A DNA stretch of 64,000 nucleotides from RHKX01 sp963784885 (lineage in GTDB: Bacteria > Actinomycetota > Thermoleophilia > Solirubrobacterales > 70-9). The notes beneath the pieces were generated by a model. It made no database searches. It was not told the DNA's origin and saw nothing but the letters and a program-made list of their open reading frames with translations. The position numbers and the translations under genes were made by a program. Below, piece after piece: positions 16,824 through 25,589 of this stretch. The stretch's first letter is position 1, and each line of letters opens with the position of its first letter. Where the stretch lies: positions 62,001 to 126,000 of the forward strand of contig CAWATA010000007.1 of assembly GCA_963784885.1 (NCBI GenBank). The letters run 5' to 3'.

Positions 16824-17491
16824 GCGAGCCGGACGCGGAGGCCCTCGCCGCCTTCGCCCCTCCGCCCGGGGACGAGGCCCGGCGTGAGCGCTGGGCGGCA
16901 GAGCCCTTCGCCCCCCCGCCGGCCGGTCTGCCCCGAGTCGCCGACATCCTGATCGCGGCTCTCGCCCTGGTGGCGCTGTCGCCGCTGCTTCTCGCCGCGC
17001 TCATCGCGATCCGGCTCGAGGGCGGCGGGCCGGCGATCTACCGGCAGCGCCGCGTCGGGCGCCGGGAGCGCGAGTTCGAGTTGCTGAAGCTGCGGACGAT
17101 GAGCGCGGGAAGCGACCCGGTCGGTGCCGGGACCGCAGTCACCGGCGGCGATCCGCGGGTGACCCGGGTCGGGCGGGTGCTCCGGCGGACCTCGCTGGAC
17201 GAGGTGCCGAACCTCGTCAACGTGGTCCGCGGCGAGATGGCGCTCGTCGGGCCGAGGCCGACGATCCCGGCCCACCTGGCCTGGTTTCACCCCCACCAGC
17301 ATCGCCGTCACGCGGTCCGGCCCGGGATCACCGGCTGGGCGCAGGTCAACGGCCGGGTCGGGATCAGCTGGGGGGAGCGGATCGAGCTCGACAACTGGTA
17401 CGTCGACCACCGCTCACCGCGTCTGGACCTCGAGATCCTCCGCCGCACGCTCGCCCAGGTCGCGAGCGGCCGCGGCGTCGATGCCGGGTGA
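16820..17491 (+). CDS. Initiating sugar-phosphate transferase (undecaprenyl-phosphate hexose-1-P type)
   Basis: From GTG at 16820 (223 aa) the protein has one N-terminal membrane segment (about 40-63, re-entrant in this family) and the bacterial sugar transferase core: IYRQRRVGRREREFELLKLR (KxRxM-like), DEVPNLVNVVRGEMALVGPR (PxLxNVLxGEMSxVGPRP family block), then RPGITGWAQVNGR. It should place the first sugar-1-phosphate on undecaprenyl phosphate. The start overlaps the previous stop by four bases with GGAGGG before it. Finding this gene with Wzx and Wzy-like proteins completes a Wzx/Wzy-dependent pathway. Confidence 0.92.
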   Translation: MSEPDAEALAAFAPPPGDEARRERWAAEPFAPPPAGLPRVADILIAALALVALSPLLLAALIAIRLEGGGPAIYRQRRVGRREREFELLKLRTMSAGSDPVGAGTAVTGGDPRVTRVGRVLRRTSLDEVPNLVNVVRGEMALVGPRPTIPAHLAWFHPHQHRRHAVRPGITGWAQVNGRVGISWGERIELDNWYVDHRSPRLDLEILRRTLAQVASGRGVDAG

Positions 17492-17517
17492 CGGCGGGGC
17501 ATTAAGGTTCGCGCCCG

Positions 17518-18075
17518 ATGAGCAGCGAACGCGGTTCCGAGGTCGAGGTCCGGATCAGGCCGTTCCGCGCCGACGACTGGCCGGCCGTGCATCGCTGGTT
17601 CAACAACCGGGAGGCGATCTCGTCGCTGATGGAGGTCCGCCCTTCGTTCAGCGAGGAGAACGCGAAGGGCTGGACGAACGCGGCGGCGCACGCCGACGGC
17701 GAAGATCGCAAGTGGGCGATCGAGGTCGAGGGCCGCGACGAGCCGGTCGGGTTCACCGCCCTCTACGGCCTCTTCCGCCAGACCGCCCCCGAGCTCGGGG
17801 CGCTGATCGGCGACCCTCCCGGCGCCCGCGGCGTCGGTCGCGAGGCCGAGCGGCTGACGGTCGCGAAGGCGTTCGAGGAGTTCGGCGCCCATCGGGTCTA
17901 CGGCCGGATCCCCGCCTTCAACACGCCGGCCAAGAAGGCCGTCACCTGGCAGGGGTGGCAGCACGAGGGGACGATGCCGGGTCACATCCGTCGCCCCGAC
18001 GGCGAGCTGATCGATTGCGAGATCTGGGGCATCAGCGCCGAGGGCTGGCGCGAGCGCTGGTCCGGCGGGGAGTAG
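17518..18075 (+). CDS. GNAT-family N-acetyltransferase (RimJ/RimL-like)
   Basis: This 185-residue cytosolic protein has a GNAT fold: VRIRPFRADDWPAVHRWFNN at the N-terminus, EVEGRDEPVGFTALYGLF in the central strands, the acetyl-CoA loop region GDPPGARGVGREAERLTVAKA (usual QxxGxGxA form is altered to GARGVGREA) and GRIPAFNTPAKKAVTWQGW with the N-x-x-A motif. It probably acylates an amino sugar of the surface glycan, given its place 26 bases after the sugar transferase. A protein N-terminal acetylation role is an alternative. Confidence 0.78.
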   Translation: MSSERGSEVEVRIRPFRADDWPAVHRWFNNREAISSLMEVRPSFSEENAKGWTNAAAHADGEDRKWAIEVEGRDEPVGFTALYGLFRQTAPELGALIGDPPGARGVGREAERLTVAKAFEEFGAHRVYGRIPAFNTPAKKAVTWQGWQHEGTMPGHIRRPDGELIDCEIWGISAEGWRERWSGGE

Positions 18076-18079
18076 CCCG

Positions 18080-19000
18080 ATCGCCGTCGAGCTGATCGCC
18101 GACGGGGGCGCGGCTGCGTTCGAGGACGAGTTCTTCCGCAGTCGCGAGTTCCTGACCGCCGAGGGCGTCACCCACACGCTCGTGGCGAGTGCCGGCGGCA
18201 ATGAGGCCGCCGTGCCGCTGCTCGTCCGCGAGGTTCCCGGCAGCGACCGGCGCGATGCGATCTCGCCCTACTCCTACCCCGGCGCGCGGGTCAGCGGCGG
18301 GCCGGTCGATCCGGCGGCGGCCGGGCTCGGGGAGAGTGGGCTCGTCAGCGCGTTCGTCCGCGACCGCCTCGGCGAGCCCGTCGCCTTCACCGGAGCGACC
18401 GACCGCTCGATCGTCCTCGTATCCGATCCCTCGCAGCCGCGGAAGTCGCGAATGAGCGATCGCCAGCAGATCCGCAAGAACGACGCGGCGGGTTACGAGG
18501 TCTCCTCACTGCATGGGCCCGAGGTCAGCGACGAAGCCCTCGCCGGCTTCCTCTCGGTCTACGAGGAGACGATGCGGGTCGTCGACGCCACCGACCGCTA
18601 CTTCTTCGGCGCCGACTACTTCCGGGCGTTGCTCGCCTCGCCGCTGAGCTGGCTGCTCACCGTCACCGGCCCCGAGGGCGACTGTGCCGCCGCCGGGCTG
18701 CTCGTCCGCAGCGACGGCTTCCTCCACTACTACCTCTCCGGGACCGCCGACGCCCATCGCCGCCGGGCGCCGTCGAAGAACCTGATCGTCGCCTCGACCG
18801 ACTTCGCCGAGCAGATGGGGCTACCGCTGAACCTCGGCGGCGGCGTCGCCCCCGGCGACGGTCTCGAGGAGTTCAAGCGCGGGTTCGCCAACACCGAGCT
18901 GCCGTTCCGCACCCACGAGCTGATCTGCGACCCGGCCGCCTACGAGCAGCTGTCGGCGGGGCGGGTTGACGACGGGTACTTCCCGCTGTACCGGAAGTAG
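18080..19000 (+). CDS. FemAB/GNAT-like acyltransferase, probable non-standard start
   Basis: The C-terminal half looks like a BioF2/FemAB-type double-GNAT protein: KSRMSDRQQIRKNDAAGYEV, ETMRVVDATDRYFFGADYF, DGFLHYYLSGTADAHRRRAP, SKNLIVAS and GLEEFKRGF. Such proteins transfer acyl or amino-acyl groups onto wall or capsule precursors. The first conventional start is GTG at 18182, but coding-like sequence (VELIADGG, AFEDEFFRSREFL) continues in frame upstream with no ATG, GTG or TTG. I set the start at ATC 18080, seven bases after a GCGGGGAG ribosome site and just after the GNAT stop; CTG 18092 is an alternative. Confidence 0.72.
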   Translation: MAVELIADGGAAAFEDEFFRSREFLTAEGVTHTLVASAGGNEAAVPLLVREVPGSDRRDAISPYSYPGARVSGGPVDPAAAGLGESGLVSAFVRDRLGEPVAFTGATDRSIVLVSDPSQPRKSRMSDRQQIRKNDAAGYEVSSLHGPEVSDEALAGFLSVYEETMRVVDATDRYFFGADYFRALLASPLSWLLTVTGPEGDCAAAGLLVRSDGFLHYYLSGTADAHRRRAPSKNLIVASTDFAEQMGLPLNLGGGVAPGDGLEEFKRGFANTELPFRTHELICDPAAYEQLSAGRVDDGYFPLYRK

Positions 19001-19012
19001 ACGACTCCGCGC

Positions 19013-20167
19013 TCAGCCGATCCTGTCGGCGACCTTGCGGCGGATCATCGGGACCAGCTTGTTGAGGGCGGCGCCGGCGCAGGCCGTGTAGTTGGTCTTG
19101 CCGTGGTTGAAGATCGTCTTGACCCTGACGCGCTCGCCCTTCGGGGTCTTCTGGCTCTGGCCGCCGGTCGACTTCAGCGTGGTCCTGCCGGTGGGGGAGA
19201 CCCCGGCGATGTCGAGCTTCCAAGCCAGGTACTCGATCAGGCCGCGCTGGAGCTTCTTCGAGGGCGCCTTGCGGGTGAAGTCGCCGATCGCCGCGACGCC
19301 TGAGGTCTGGGTGTTGACGCCTTCGGCGTGAGCGCCGATCACCGCTCGCCCCATTCCACCGGCGCGGCCCTGGTAGATGTTGCCGAAGCGGTCGACGAGG
19401 GCGTTGTAGCCGATGTCGTCCCAGCCGTTGCCGTTGCGGTGGAAACGGCAGATGCCGAGGACGATGCCGGGGGCCTCGGCCTCGCTGTAGTCGTTGGTGT
19501 TGACCGTGTGGTGGATGACCCCGGCCTTGACCCGGCCCATGTCGGGCCGATCCCGAGGCTCGCATCCGCCCTTCTTCTGATTGGCGCCCCACTCGCGTCG
19601 GGTTATGAAGTCGGGCTTCCCGGACGCCGCGGTCGCCTCGGGTACGCCGGCGCCGGCCAGCGTCACGACGGCGGAGTTGACGGCGCCGCGGAGCCCGTTG
19701 AGGATGCCGCCGGCGAGCGTCGTGTCGCCGGTGACATTGACGTAGTGAAGGTTTCCGCGGATCGGCTGGGAGCGACTGCGAATCTGGACCTGGTCGGTGC
19801 CACCGGTGTAGACCGGGTCGCCGTTGTCGGCCTCGACCCAGCGACTCCACTCGGCGCCGCTCTCGCGGGCGCGGTACTCGTAGGCGTGCATCGTCCCGGC
19901 GATTCCGACGAGATCGAAACGCTCGGGAGCGGCGATCGGCTCGCTCCGGTAGAGGACCGGACCGTGGGCGCCGTAGCCGCCCTCGTGCGCCGCCCGCTCG
20001 AGGTTCCGCGGAGTCGCGTCGCGGACCTCGGTCGCCGGCGGCACCGGCTGCTCGAAGTCGACCGCCGCGGGCCGGTAGGGCTCGGTCGAGAGCGCCGGGG
20101 CGACGGCCCAGACGAGGGCACCGGCGAGGGCGAGCAGCAGCAGTGAGGCGATTCGGGGGAGGGGCAT
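19013..20167 (-). CDS. Secreted N-acetylmuramoyl-L-alanine amidase (PGRP-type)
   Basis: From ATG at 20167 (384 aa) the protein has a Sec-type signal or anchor (residues 5-25, LLLLALAGALVWAVAPALS), a beta-rich middle (30-190) and an Amidase_2/PGRP domain starting at FITRREWGA. The zinc ligands are suggested by VIHHTVNTNDYS (first His), and the later GAHAEG position and KTIFNHGKTNYTACAG would carry the others. The domain should cleave the MurNAc-L-Ala bond outside the cell. It converges with the FemAB-like gene with a 12-base gap. Upstream in-frame sequence to 20407 looks non-coding. Confidence 0.85.
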   Translation of the reverse strand: MPLPRIASLLLLALAGALVWAVAPALSTEPYRPAAVDFEQPVPPATEVRDATPRNLERAAHEGGYGAHGPVLYRSEPIAAPERFDLVGIAGTMHAYEYRARESGAEWSRWVEADNGDPVYTGGTDQVQIRSRSQPIRGNLHYVNVTGDTTLAGGILNGLRGAVNSAVVTLAGAGVPEATAASGKPDFITRREWGANQKKGGCEPRDRPDMGRVKAGVIHHTVNTNDYSEAEAPGIVLGICRFHRNGNGWDDIGYNALVDRFGNIYQGRAGGMGRAVIGAHAEGVNTQTSGVAAIGDFTRKAPSKKLQRGLIEYLAWKLDIAGVSPTGRTTLKSTGGQSQKTPKGERVRVKTIFNHGKTNYTACAGAALNKLVPMIRRKVADRIG

Positions 20168-20283
20168 CGAAAAGTGTGAGTAGATCCTTACAGACCCGAA
20201 ACACGCGGATCGGCGGGAAGTACCGCCGGCCCGATCTTGACGAACCCCGGAAGCCCAGACCGCGGCTGCAGGATTCGTTGCAA

Positions 20284-20299
20284 GCGGGCGTTCGCCCGC
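20284..20299 (-). terminator. Stem-loop downstream of the DUF3105 gene
   Basis: GCGGGC and GCCCGC pair around a GTTC loop, 15 bases past the stop codon at 20314. There is no T-tract, as is usual for terminators in very GC-rich actinobacteria. The rest of 20168-20313 holds no gene I can support. Confidence 0.5.
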
Positions 20300-20313
20300 G
20301 GCCGGATCGGCCT

Positions 20314-21066
20314 CTAGAAGGGGATCGCCTCGGGGCCGCGCCCGAGGTAGGCGTCGCGGAAGTCGCGGATCGCGTCGAGTGTCGCGTCGCCCTCGAACTT
20401 CTCGCACGTCATCAGCTGCGTCCAGGCGGACGTCGCGACCTGGTCGGGCATGTCGGGATTCGGGAACAGGTCGACGCCGGGCCGGGCGGAGTCGAAGACG
20501 CCCTTGAGCGCGAGCTGGTCGTTCTCGGACAGGTCGGGGCTGTACATGATGATCACCCGACCGTGCTCGAGCGAATGGACGTAGGTGCCGGGGCTCGGGT
20601 AGTCGAGGAAGGCGCCGTCGGCGAGCGGGACCGGGTAGTGGTCGCCGGAGGTCGGGGGGTTCGTGCCGTAGTCGGGAAGGTCGTCCTTCTGCGGATCGAG
20701 GTGGGTGCTTCCCTCATCTCTGAGGTCGAGCTGGAGCTTGCAGCCGGCCGCCTTCGCAGCCGCCGTCAGGTCGGCGTTCTCGACCGCCGGCGGAGCGGTG
20801 CCGGTGCGGTCGTCGACCCGGATTCCCTCCGGGACCTTGCCGCCGAAGTCCGTGCTGACGTTGTCGCCGCTCGCCTGGGTCGAGCCGCCGCCGGAGTCGC
20901 CGCCGCCGGTCAGCGCGATCACGAGGCCGACGACGATCAGAAGCCCGAGGACGCCGGCGACGACGTAGCCGACGATCAGCCGCCGCCGACCGGACGACTG
21001 AGCCTGGCGCTCGGCCTCCTCGCGCTCCTTGCGCAGGCGCTCCTTCTCCTCCTTGCGGCTTGCCAC
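20314..21066 (-). CDS. DUF3105 membrane-anchored protein
   Basis: From GTG at 21066 (250 aa) the protein has a highly charged N-terminal coil (SRKEEKERLRKEREEAERQ), one membrane helix (about 30-53), a Gly/Ser linker and an exported domain with YGTNPPTSGDHYPVP, GTYVHSLEHGRVIIMYSP and LMTCEKFEG. Those blocks define DUF3105, common in actinobacteria. The conserved His and Glu of HSLEHG suggest metal binding, but no reaction is established for the family. TTG at 21075 is a weaker start. A terminator-like stem follows. Confidence 0.82.
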   Translation of the reverse strand: MASRKEEKERLRKEREEAERQAQSSGRRRLIVGYVVAGVLGLLIVVGLVIALTGGGDSGGGSTQASGDNVSTDFGGKVPEGIRVDDRTGTAPPAVENADLTAAAKAAGCKLQLDLRDEGSTHLDPQKDDLPDYGTNPPTSGDHYPVPLADGAFLDYPSPGTYVHSLEHGRVIIMYSPDLSENDQLALKGVFDSARPGVDLFPNPDMPDQVATSAWTQLMTCEKFEGDATLDAIRDFRDAYLGRGPEAIPF

Positions 21067-21238
21067 CGCGCGCAATCTAGCGGAACGTCCGTCCGGCGCC
21101 CTCCGGTTGGGGTGGCGCGCATGGAGAGGATCGAGACCGTCACCGGCCCGGTCGCCCGGCTGACCGGCGCCTAGGCCAATGCGCGCCCCGCCGACCGTCC
21201 GGGCTGCTCGACTGCGCCGGACAGCGGCGGCGCTCCTC

Positions 21239-22177
21239 CTAGGCTCGGGCCCCGGCGCGAGAGGCGGCGGCGATCTCGCCGCCGGTCCGCTCCCAGGGCC
21301 GACCTGCCTTCAGCGCTCCGAGGATCGCCTTCACCGAGGTGGCCCTGTTCAGGACGAAGAAGTGGACGCCGGGGGCGCCGGCCGCGAGGAGCTGCTCGCA
21401 CTGCCGCGAGGCGTAGGCGATCCCGAAGGCGCGCTCGGCGTCCGGGTCGCCGTCGAGGGCGGCGAGTTGTTCGTCGAGGCGTTCGGGGATTCGTGCCCGG
21501 CAGACGTCGCAGAAGCGGTGCAGGCCGTCGCGGGAGATGATCGGCAGGATCCCGGGGATGATCGGGACGTCGATACCGGCGTCGCGGACGCGCTCGACCC
21601 AGTCGAAGTAGACGGCGTTGTCGAAGAAGAGCTGGCTGATCAGAAACTCGGCGCCGGCCTCGACCTTCTCGCGCAGAAATGCGATGTCGGCCTCCGCCGA
21701 CTCCGCCTCCGGGTGGACCTCGGGGAAGCACGAGGCTCCGATCCCGAACCGTGCCGATGCCTCGCGCCCACGGATGAAGGCGGCGAGTTCGGCTGAGCTG
21801 CGGAGCCCGCCCGGCGGTGGCGCGAAGTCGGCCTCGCCGCGCGGAGGATCGCCGCGGAGCGCGAGGATGTTCTCGATGCCCGCCTCGCCGAGGCGGTCGA
21901 GGATCGCGTCGAGCCCCTCGATCGTCTCGCCGACGACGCTCAGGTGGGCCATCGTCTCGATCCCGTAGTCACGCTTGATCCGCGTCGTCACCTCGACCGT
22001 GCCCTCGCGGGTCGACCCGGCGGCGCCGTAGGTCACGGAGACGAAGCTCGGCTCGAGCCGGTTCAGATCCTCGACGCTGGCGAACAGCTCCTCGACGCCC
22101 GCGTCGGTCTTCGGGGGGAAGAACTCGAAGGAGAAGCAGGGCTCCGTCGAGGACGCCAGGAGGTCGGGGATCCGCAT
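21239..22177 (-). CDS. metF: Methylenetetrahydrofolate reductase
   Basis: This 312-residue flavoprotein (beta-alpha barrel) reduces methylenetetrahydrofolate to 5-methyl-THF for methionine synthesis. FSFEFFPPKTDAG at the N-terminus, FVSVTYGAAGSTRE, MAHLSVVGET, ILALRGDPPRG, FLISQLFFDNAVYFDWV and IIPGILPI are family blocks in order, and the length is normal. ATG at 22177 is the only start that precedes the EFFPPK motif closely. A TACGAT box at 22191-22186 would give an almost leaderless transcript. It is divergent from the glycosyltransferase gene at 22226. Confidence 0.95.
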   Translation of the reverse strand: MRIPDLLASSTEPCFSFEFFPPKTDAGVEELFASVEDLNRLEPSFVSVTYGAAGSTREGTVEVTTRIKRDYGIETMAHLSVVGETIEGLDAILDRLGEAGIENILALRGDPPRGEADFAPPPGGLRSSAELAAFIRGREASARFGIGASCFPEVHPEAESAEADIAFLREKVEAGAEFLISQLFFDNAVYFDWVERVRDAGIDVPIIPGILPIISRDGLHRFCDVCRARIPERLDEQLAALDGDPDAERAFGIAYASRQCEQLLAAGAPGVHFFVLNRATSVKAILGALKAGRPWERTGGEIAAASRAGARA

Positions 22178-22225
22178 GGCCGTAAATCGTACGGGCTGGG
22201 GGTGGGGATGAACTAGTGTGGCGCC

Positions 22226-23530
22226 ATGGCCGCAGCGGTCGAGCCGGGCAGCGAGGGGACGGTGGTCTTCTTCCCCGAGGGCGCATACGGCCCGACCAAC
22301 AACTGCATCGGGATCGCCGACGTGATGCGCCGCCGCGGCTGGCGGATCGTCTTCGTCGCCGAGGAGTCGTTCGCGGGGACCTTCATCGAGAAGGGCTTCG
22401 AGGAGCGGTTGATGCGACTCGGGCCGGCACCCGAGCAGGAGGAGGATCCGGGCCAGTTCTGGAAGGACTTCATCCGCGAGACCGCGCCGGTCTTCCGCAA
22501 GCCGACGATCGAGCAGCTCGAGGGATTCATCGCGCCGACGTTCACGGCGCTGATCGACGGCGCCCGATACGTCGATGAGCGGCTCGCCGAGATCATCGCC
22601 GAGGTCCGCCCCGACGTGATCGTCGAGGACAACGTCGTCGCGTTCCCGGCGATCCCGGCCAGCGGCGTCCCCTGGGTGCGGATCGTCTCCTGCAACCCGG
22701 CGGAGGTGAAGGACCCCGAGGTGCCGCCGGCGTTCTCCGGCTATCCGGTCGCCGACCGGAGCCGCTGGGACGAGTTCCGCGCCGAGTTCGCCCGCGTCAT
22801 CAGGCCCCTGTATGAGTCGTTCAACGAGTTCTGCCGCGAGCGCGGGGCGCCGCCGCTGCCACCGCTCGAGCTGATCCACGACTCGCCCGACCTCGACCTC
22901 TGGCTCTTTCCCTCGGCCGTCGACTACGCACGAGCGGAGCCGCTCGGCGGGGTTTGGCGCAACCTCGAGTCCTGCGTGCGCACGACCGACGAGCCGTGGC
23001 GGCTGCCCGAGGAGCTGACGAGCGGCGAGCTCGCGGAGCGCCCGCTCGTCTACCTGAGCCTCGGCTCGCTCGGCTCCGGGGACGTCGGCCTGATGCGGAA
23101 GCTGATCGCCGAGCTCGCCGACGCCCCCTACCGCGTGATCGTCTCGATGGGCCCCCAACACGCCGAGCTCGAGCTCGCCCCGAACATGGCCGGGGCCGAG
23201 TTCCTGCCGCAGGTCTCGATCCTGCCCGAGGTCGAGCTGATCGTCACCCACGGCGGCAACAACACGATCACCGAGGGGCTCCACTTCGGCAAGCCGATGG
23301 TCGTCCTGCCGCTCTTCTGGGACCAGTACGACAACGCCCAGCGGATCGACGAAACCGGGTTCGGCCGCCGCCTCGACACCTACGGCCACGAGGGCCCGGA
23401 GCTCACCGGCGCGATCGACGAGCTGCTCGCCGACCGTGCGCTGGCCGACCGGCTCGGCAAGGTCTCGGCGCATCTGCAGGGCGTCCGCGGAACCGAGCGG
23501 GCGGCCGAGCTGATCGCCACGCTCCGGTAG
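22226..23530 (+). CDS. UDP-glycosyltransferase, GT1/MGT-like
   Basis: This 434-residue GT-B enzyme has an acceptor half starting VVFFPEGAYGPTNNCIGIAD and a nucleotide-sugar half. The latter has LVYLSLGSLGSG, FLPQVSILPEVELIVTHGGN and a tail with EGLHFGKPMVVLPLFWDQYD, which is the PSPG-like donor site (HGG, then WDQ). Such enzymes glycosylate small lipophilic molecules such as macrolides, sterols or carotenoids. There is no signal peptide or membrane span. The substrate is unknown. The next gene begins about 100 bases on and is probably separate. Confidence 0.85.
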   Translation: MAAAVEPGSEGTVVFFPEGAYGPTNNCIGIADVMRRRGWRIVFVAEESFAGTFIEKGFEERLMRLGPAPEQEEDPGQFWKDFIRETAPVFRKPTIEQLEGFIAPTFTALIDGARYVDERLAEIIAEVRPDVIVEDNVVAFPAIPASGVPWVRIVSCNPAEVKDPEVPPAFSGYPVADRSRWDEFRAEFARVIRPLYESFNEFCRERGAPPLPPLELIHDSPDLDLWLFPSAVDYARAEPLGGVWRNLESCVRTTDEPWRLPEELTSGELAERPLVYLSLGSLGSGDVGLMRKLIAELADAPYRVIVSMGPQHAELELAPNMAGAEFLPQVSILPEVELIVTHGGNNTITEGLHFGKPMVVLPLFWDQYDNAQRIDETGFGRRLDTYGHEGPELTGAIDELLADRALADRLGKVSAHLQGVRGTERAAELIATLR

Positions 23531-23628
23531 GTGACCATGCACGGGGGCGGAAGGCACCGGCAATGAGCCGCGACGGCGGCAGAAGGCGGCGGCCGCCTCC
23601 GGGCGAGTAGCTGTCATAGGGTGGTCGC

Positions 23629-24480
23629 GTGAAGTTCGGCCTCGCGATCTTCCCGACTGCGGAGACGATCCAGCCGGCGCCGCTCGCCCGGCTCGCGGAG
23701 GCGCACGGCTTCGAGTCGATCTGGTTTCCCGAGCACACCCACATCCCGGTCAGCCGGGAGACGCCCTATCCGGCGGGCGGCGAGCTGCCCGGCGAATACA
23801 GCCGGATCTACGACCCCTTCGTGGCGCTGACCGCGGCCGCCGCCGTGACCGAGCGGCTGCTCGTCGGCACCGGGATCTGTCTGATCGTCGAGCGCGACCC
23901 GATCACGACGGCGAAGGAGGTCGCGACCATCGACCGGGTCTCGGACGGCCGATTCGTGTTCGGCGTCGGGGCCGGCTGGAACCGCGAGGAGATGGCCAAT
24001 CACGGAACCGAGCCGCGAACCCGCTTCTCGCTGATGAGTGAGCGGATCGAGGCGATGAAGGCGATCTGGACCGAGGACGAGGCCTCCTATCACGGCCGCC
24101 ACGTCGACTTCGAACCGATCTGGTCGTGGCCCAAGCCCGTCCAGAGCCCGCACCCGCCGATCCTCGTCGGCGGCAACTCCGACGGCGCCCTCGACCGTGT
24201 GGTCGCCCTCGCCGACGGCTGGATCCCGAACCCGGAGACGCGGCTCAGCGAACTGCCCGGCCGGATCGCCGATCTGCAGGAGCGGGCGGTGGCGGCGAAG
24301 AGGCAGCGGCTGCCCGTCACCTTCTACGCGGTCAAGCCGGAGCTCGACGCGCTCAGCCGCTACGCGGAGGCGGGTGTCGACAGGGCGGTCTTCTACCTGC
24401 CCTCGGGACCTTCGGAGCAGGTCGAGTCCTACGTCCAGCATCTGGCGGGCCTCGCCGCGGAGTTCGATGGCGATCGATAG
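23629..24480 (+). CDS. LLM-class (F420-type) flavin-dependent oxidoreductase
   Basis: This 283-residue TIM-barrel protein starts at GTG 23629. KFGLAIFPTAE, GFESIWFPEHTHIP, LVGTGICLIVERDPITTAKE, DGRFVFGVGAGWNREEM and PPILVGGNSDGALDRVV match luciferase-like monooxygenases. The GxGAGW.xEE block is common to the F420-dependent subgroup, so cofactor F420 is likely but not proven. The next coding region starts inside its last codons, so the two are translated together and may act on the same metabolite. Confidence 0.87.
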   Translation: MKFGLAIFPTAETIQPAPLARLAEAHGFESIWFPEHTHIPVSRETPYPAGGELPGEYSRIYDPFVALTAAAAVTERLLVGTGICLIVERDPITTAKEVATIDRVSDGRFVFGVGAGWNREEMANHGTEPRTRFSLMSERIEAMKAIWTEDEASYHGRHVDFEPIWSWPKPVQSPHPPILVGGNSDGALDRVVALADGWIPNPETRLSELPGRIADLQERAVAAKRQRLPVTFYAVKPELDALSRYAEAGVDRAVFYLPSGPSEQVESYVQHLAGLAAEFDGDR

Positions 24481-25573
24481 CGGGCTGCTCGAGGCGATCG
24501 CGGATGGCGCCGCCGACCGCGAGCGGGCCGGGGCGCTGGAGCCGGAGCTGGTCGGCCGGATGCGTGATGCGGGGGTCTTCTCGGCGCTCGTGCCGACGGA
24601 GCTCGGAGGTGGCGAGGCCGAGCCGAGCGAGCTCGTCGCCACGATCGAGTCGATCGCCGCCGCCGACGGATCGGCCGGATGGTGCGCCGGGGTCGGAGCG
24701 ACTGCGGGCCTGGTCGCCGCCTATCTGCCACCGGCACCGGCGCGCGAGCTCTTCGGCTCCCCGCCGGCGATCGCCGCCGGAGTCTTCGCCCCGCGGGGCC
24801 GCCTCGAGCCCGCCGGGCCCGGCGGGTTCCGGCTGTCCGGGCGCTGGCCGCTCGCGAGCGGGGTCCTGCATGCGGAGGTGATCGGGCTCGGGGCGATCGA
24901 CCCCGAGCGCGGACCGCGCTACGCCGTCGTGCCGCGCGACGCGGTCGAGGTCGTGGAGACCTGGGACTCGCTCGGGCTCCGGGCGACCGGCAGCCACGAC
25001 GTCGAGGCGACGGGGATCGACGTGGCGGCCGATCGGGTCGTCGACCTCGCCGGCGGACGACCGGTTGCGGCCGGGACGCTCTACGCCTTTCCCCTGTTCG
25101 GGCTTCTCGCCCTGTCGGTCTCGGCCGTCTGCACGGGCATCGCGACCGGCGCGATGGCCGATCTCGTCCGGGTTGCGACCGAGCGGACGCCGCTCGGAAG
25201 CTCGCGATCGCTCGCCGAGCGCGGGACCGCGCAGGAGGCGATCGCCGCTGCGGAGGCGGCGCTGCGGGCGGCACGCGCCGGGGTCGGCGCAGCCATCGGG
25301 TCCGCGTGGTCGCATGCCCGCGACGGTGTCCCGCTCGGTGCCGAAGCGCGACTCGGACTACGGCTGGCCGCCACCCACGCCGCCGAGACCGCGGTCGATG
25401 CGGTCGATCTCGCCCACCGGATGAGCGGGTCGGGAGGGCTCTACCGGGGAAGGGCCGAGCGGCGGCTGCGCGACGTCCACACCGCCGCGCAGCACATGAT
25501 CGTCGCCCCGGCGACGCTGGAGCTCGCGGGCCGGGTGATGCTGGGCGTCGCGGACGCCGATCCGCAGCTCTAG
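24467..25573 (+). CDS. Acyl-CoA dehydrogenase-like flavoprotein (HsaA/monooxygenase type)
   Basis: From ATG at 24467 (368 aa), overlapping the preceding stop by 14 bases, the protein has the acyl-CoA dehydrogenase fold. It has an N-terminal helical region with MRDAGVFSALVPTELGG, a beta domain (FRLSGRWPLASGV, WDSLGLRATGSHDVEA) and a C-terminal helical bundle ending in HRMSGSGGLYRGRAERRLRD and TAAQHMIV. The GWCAGV position and the absence of a clear catalytic glutamate resemble the flavin monooxygenases of the HsaA/pigment family more than beta-oxidation enzymes. Its F420-type neighbour supports an oxidative catabolic step. Confidence 0.75.
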   Translation: MAIDSGLLEAIADGAADRERAGALEPELVGRMRDAGVFSALVPTELGGGEAEPSELVATIESIAAADGSAGWCAGVGATAGLVAAYLPPAPARELFGSPPAIAAGVFAPRGRLEPAGPGGFRLSGRWPLASGVLHAEVIGLGAIDPERGPRYAVVPRDAVEVVETWDSLGLRATGSHDVEATGIDVAADRVVDLAGGRPVAAGTLYAFPLFGLLALSVSAVCTGIATGAMADLVRVATERTPLGSSRSLAERGTAQEAIAAAEAALRAARAGVGAAIGSAWSHARDGVPLGAEARLGLRLAATHAAETAVDAVDLAHRMSGSGGLYRGRAERRLRDVHTAAQHMIVAPATLELAGRVMLGVADADPQL

Positions 25574-25589
25574 CCGGCGGACGGCCGCG

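Noticed and set aside
21121..21174. A 17-codon frame (MERIETVTGPVARLTGA) recalling the first residues of LeuD.
   Set aside because: It is too short, has no clear ribosome site and no downstream homologous sequence, so coincidence is likely.
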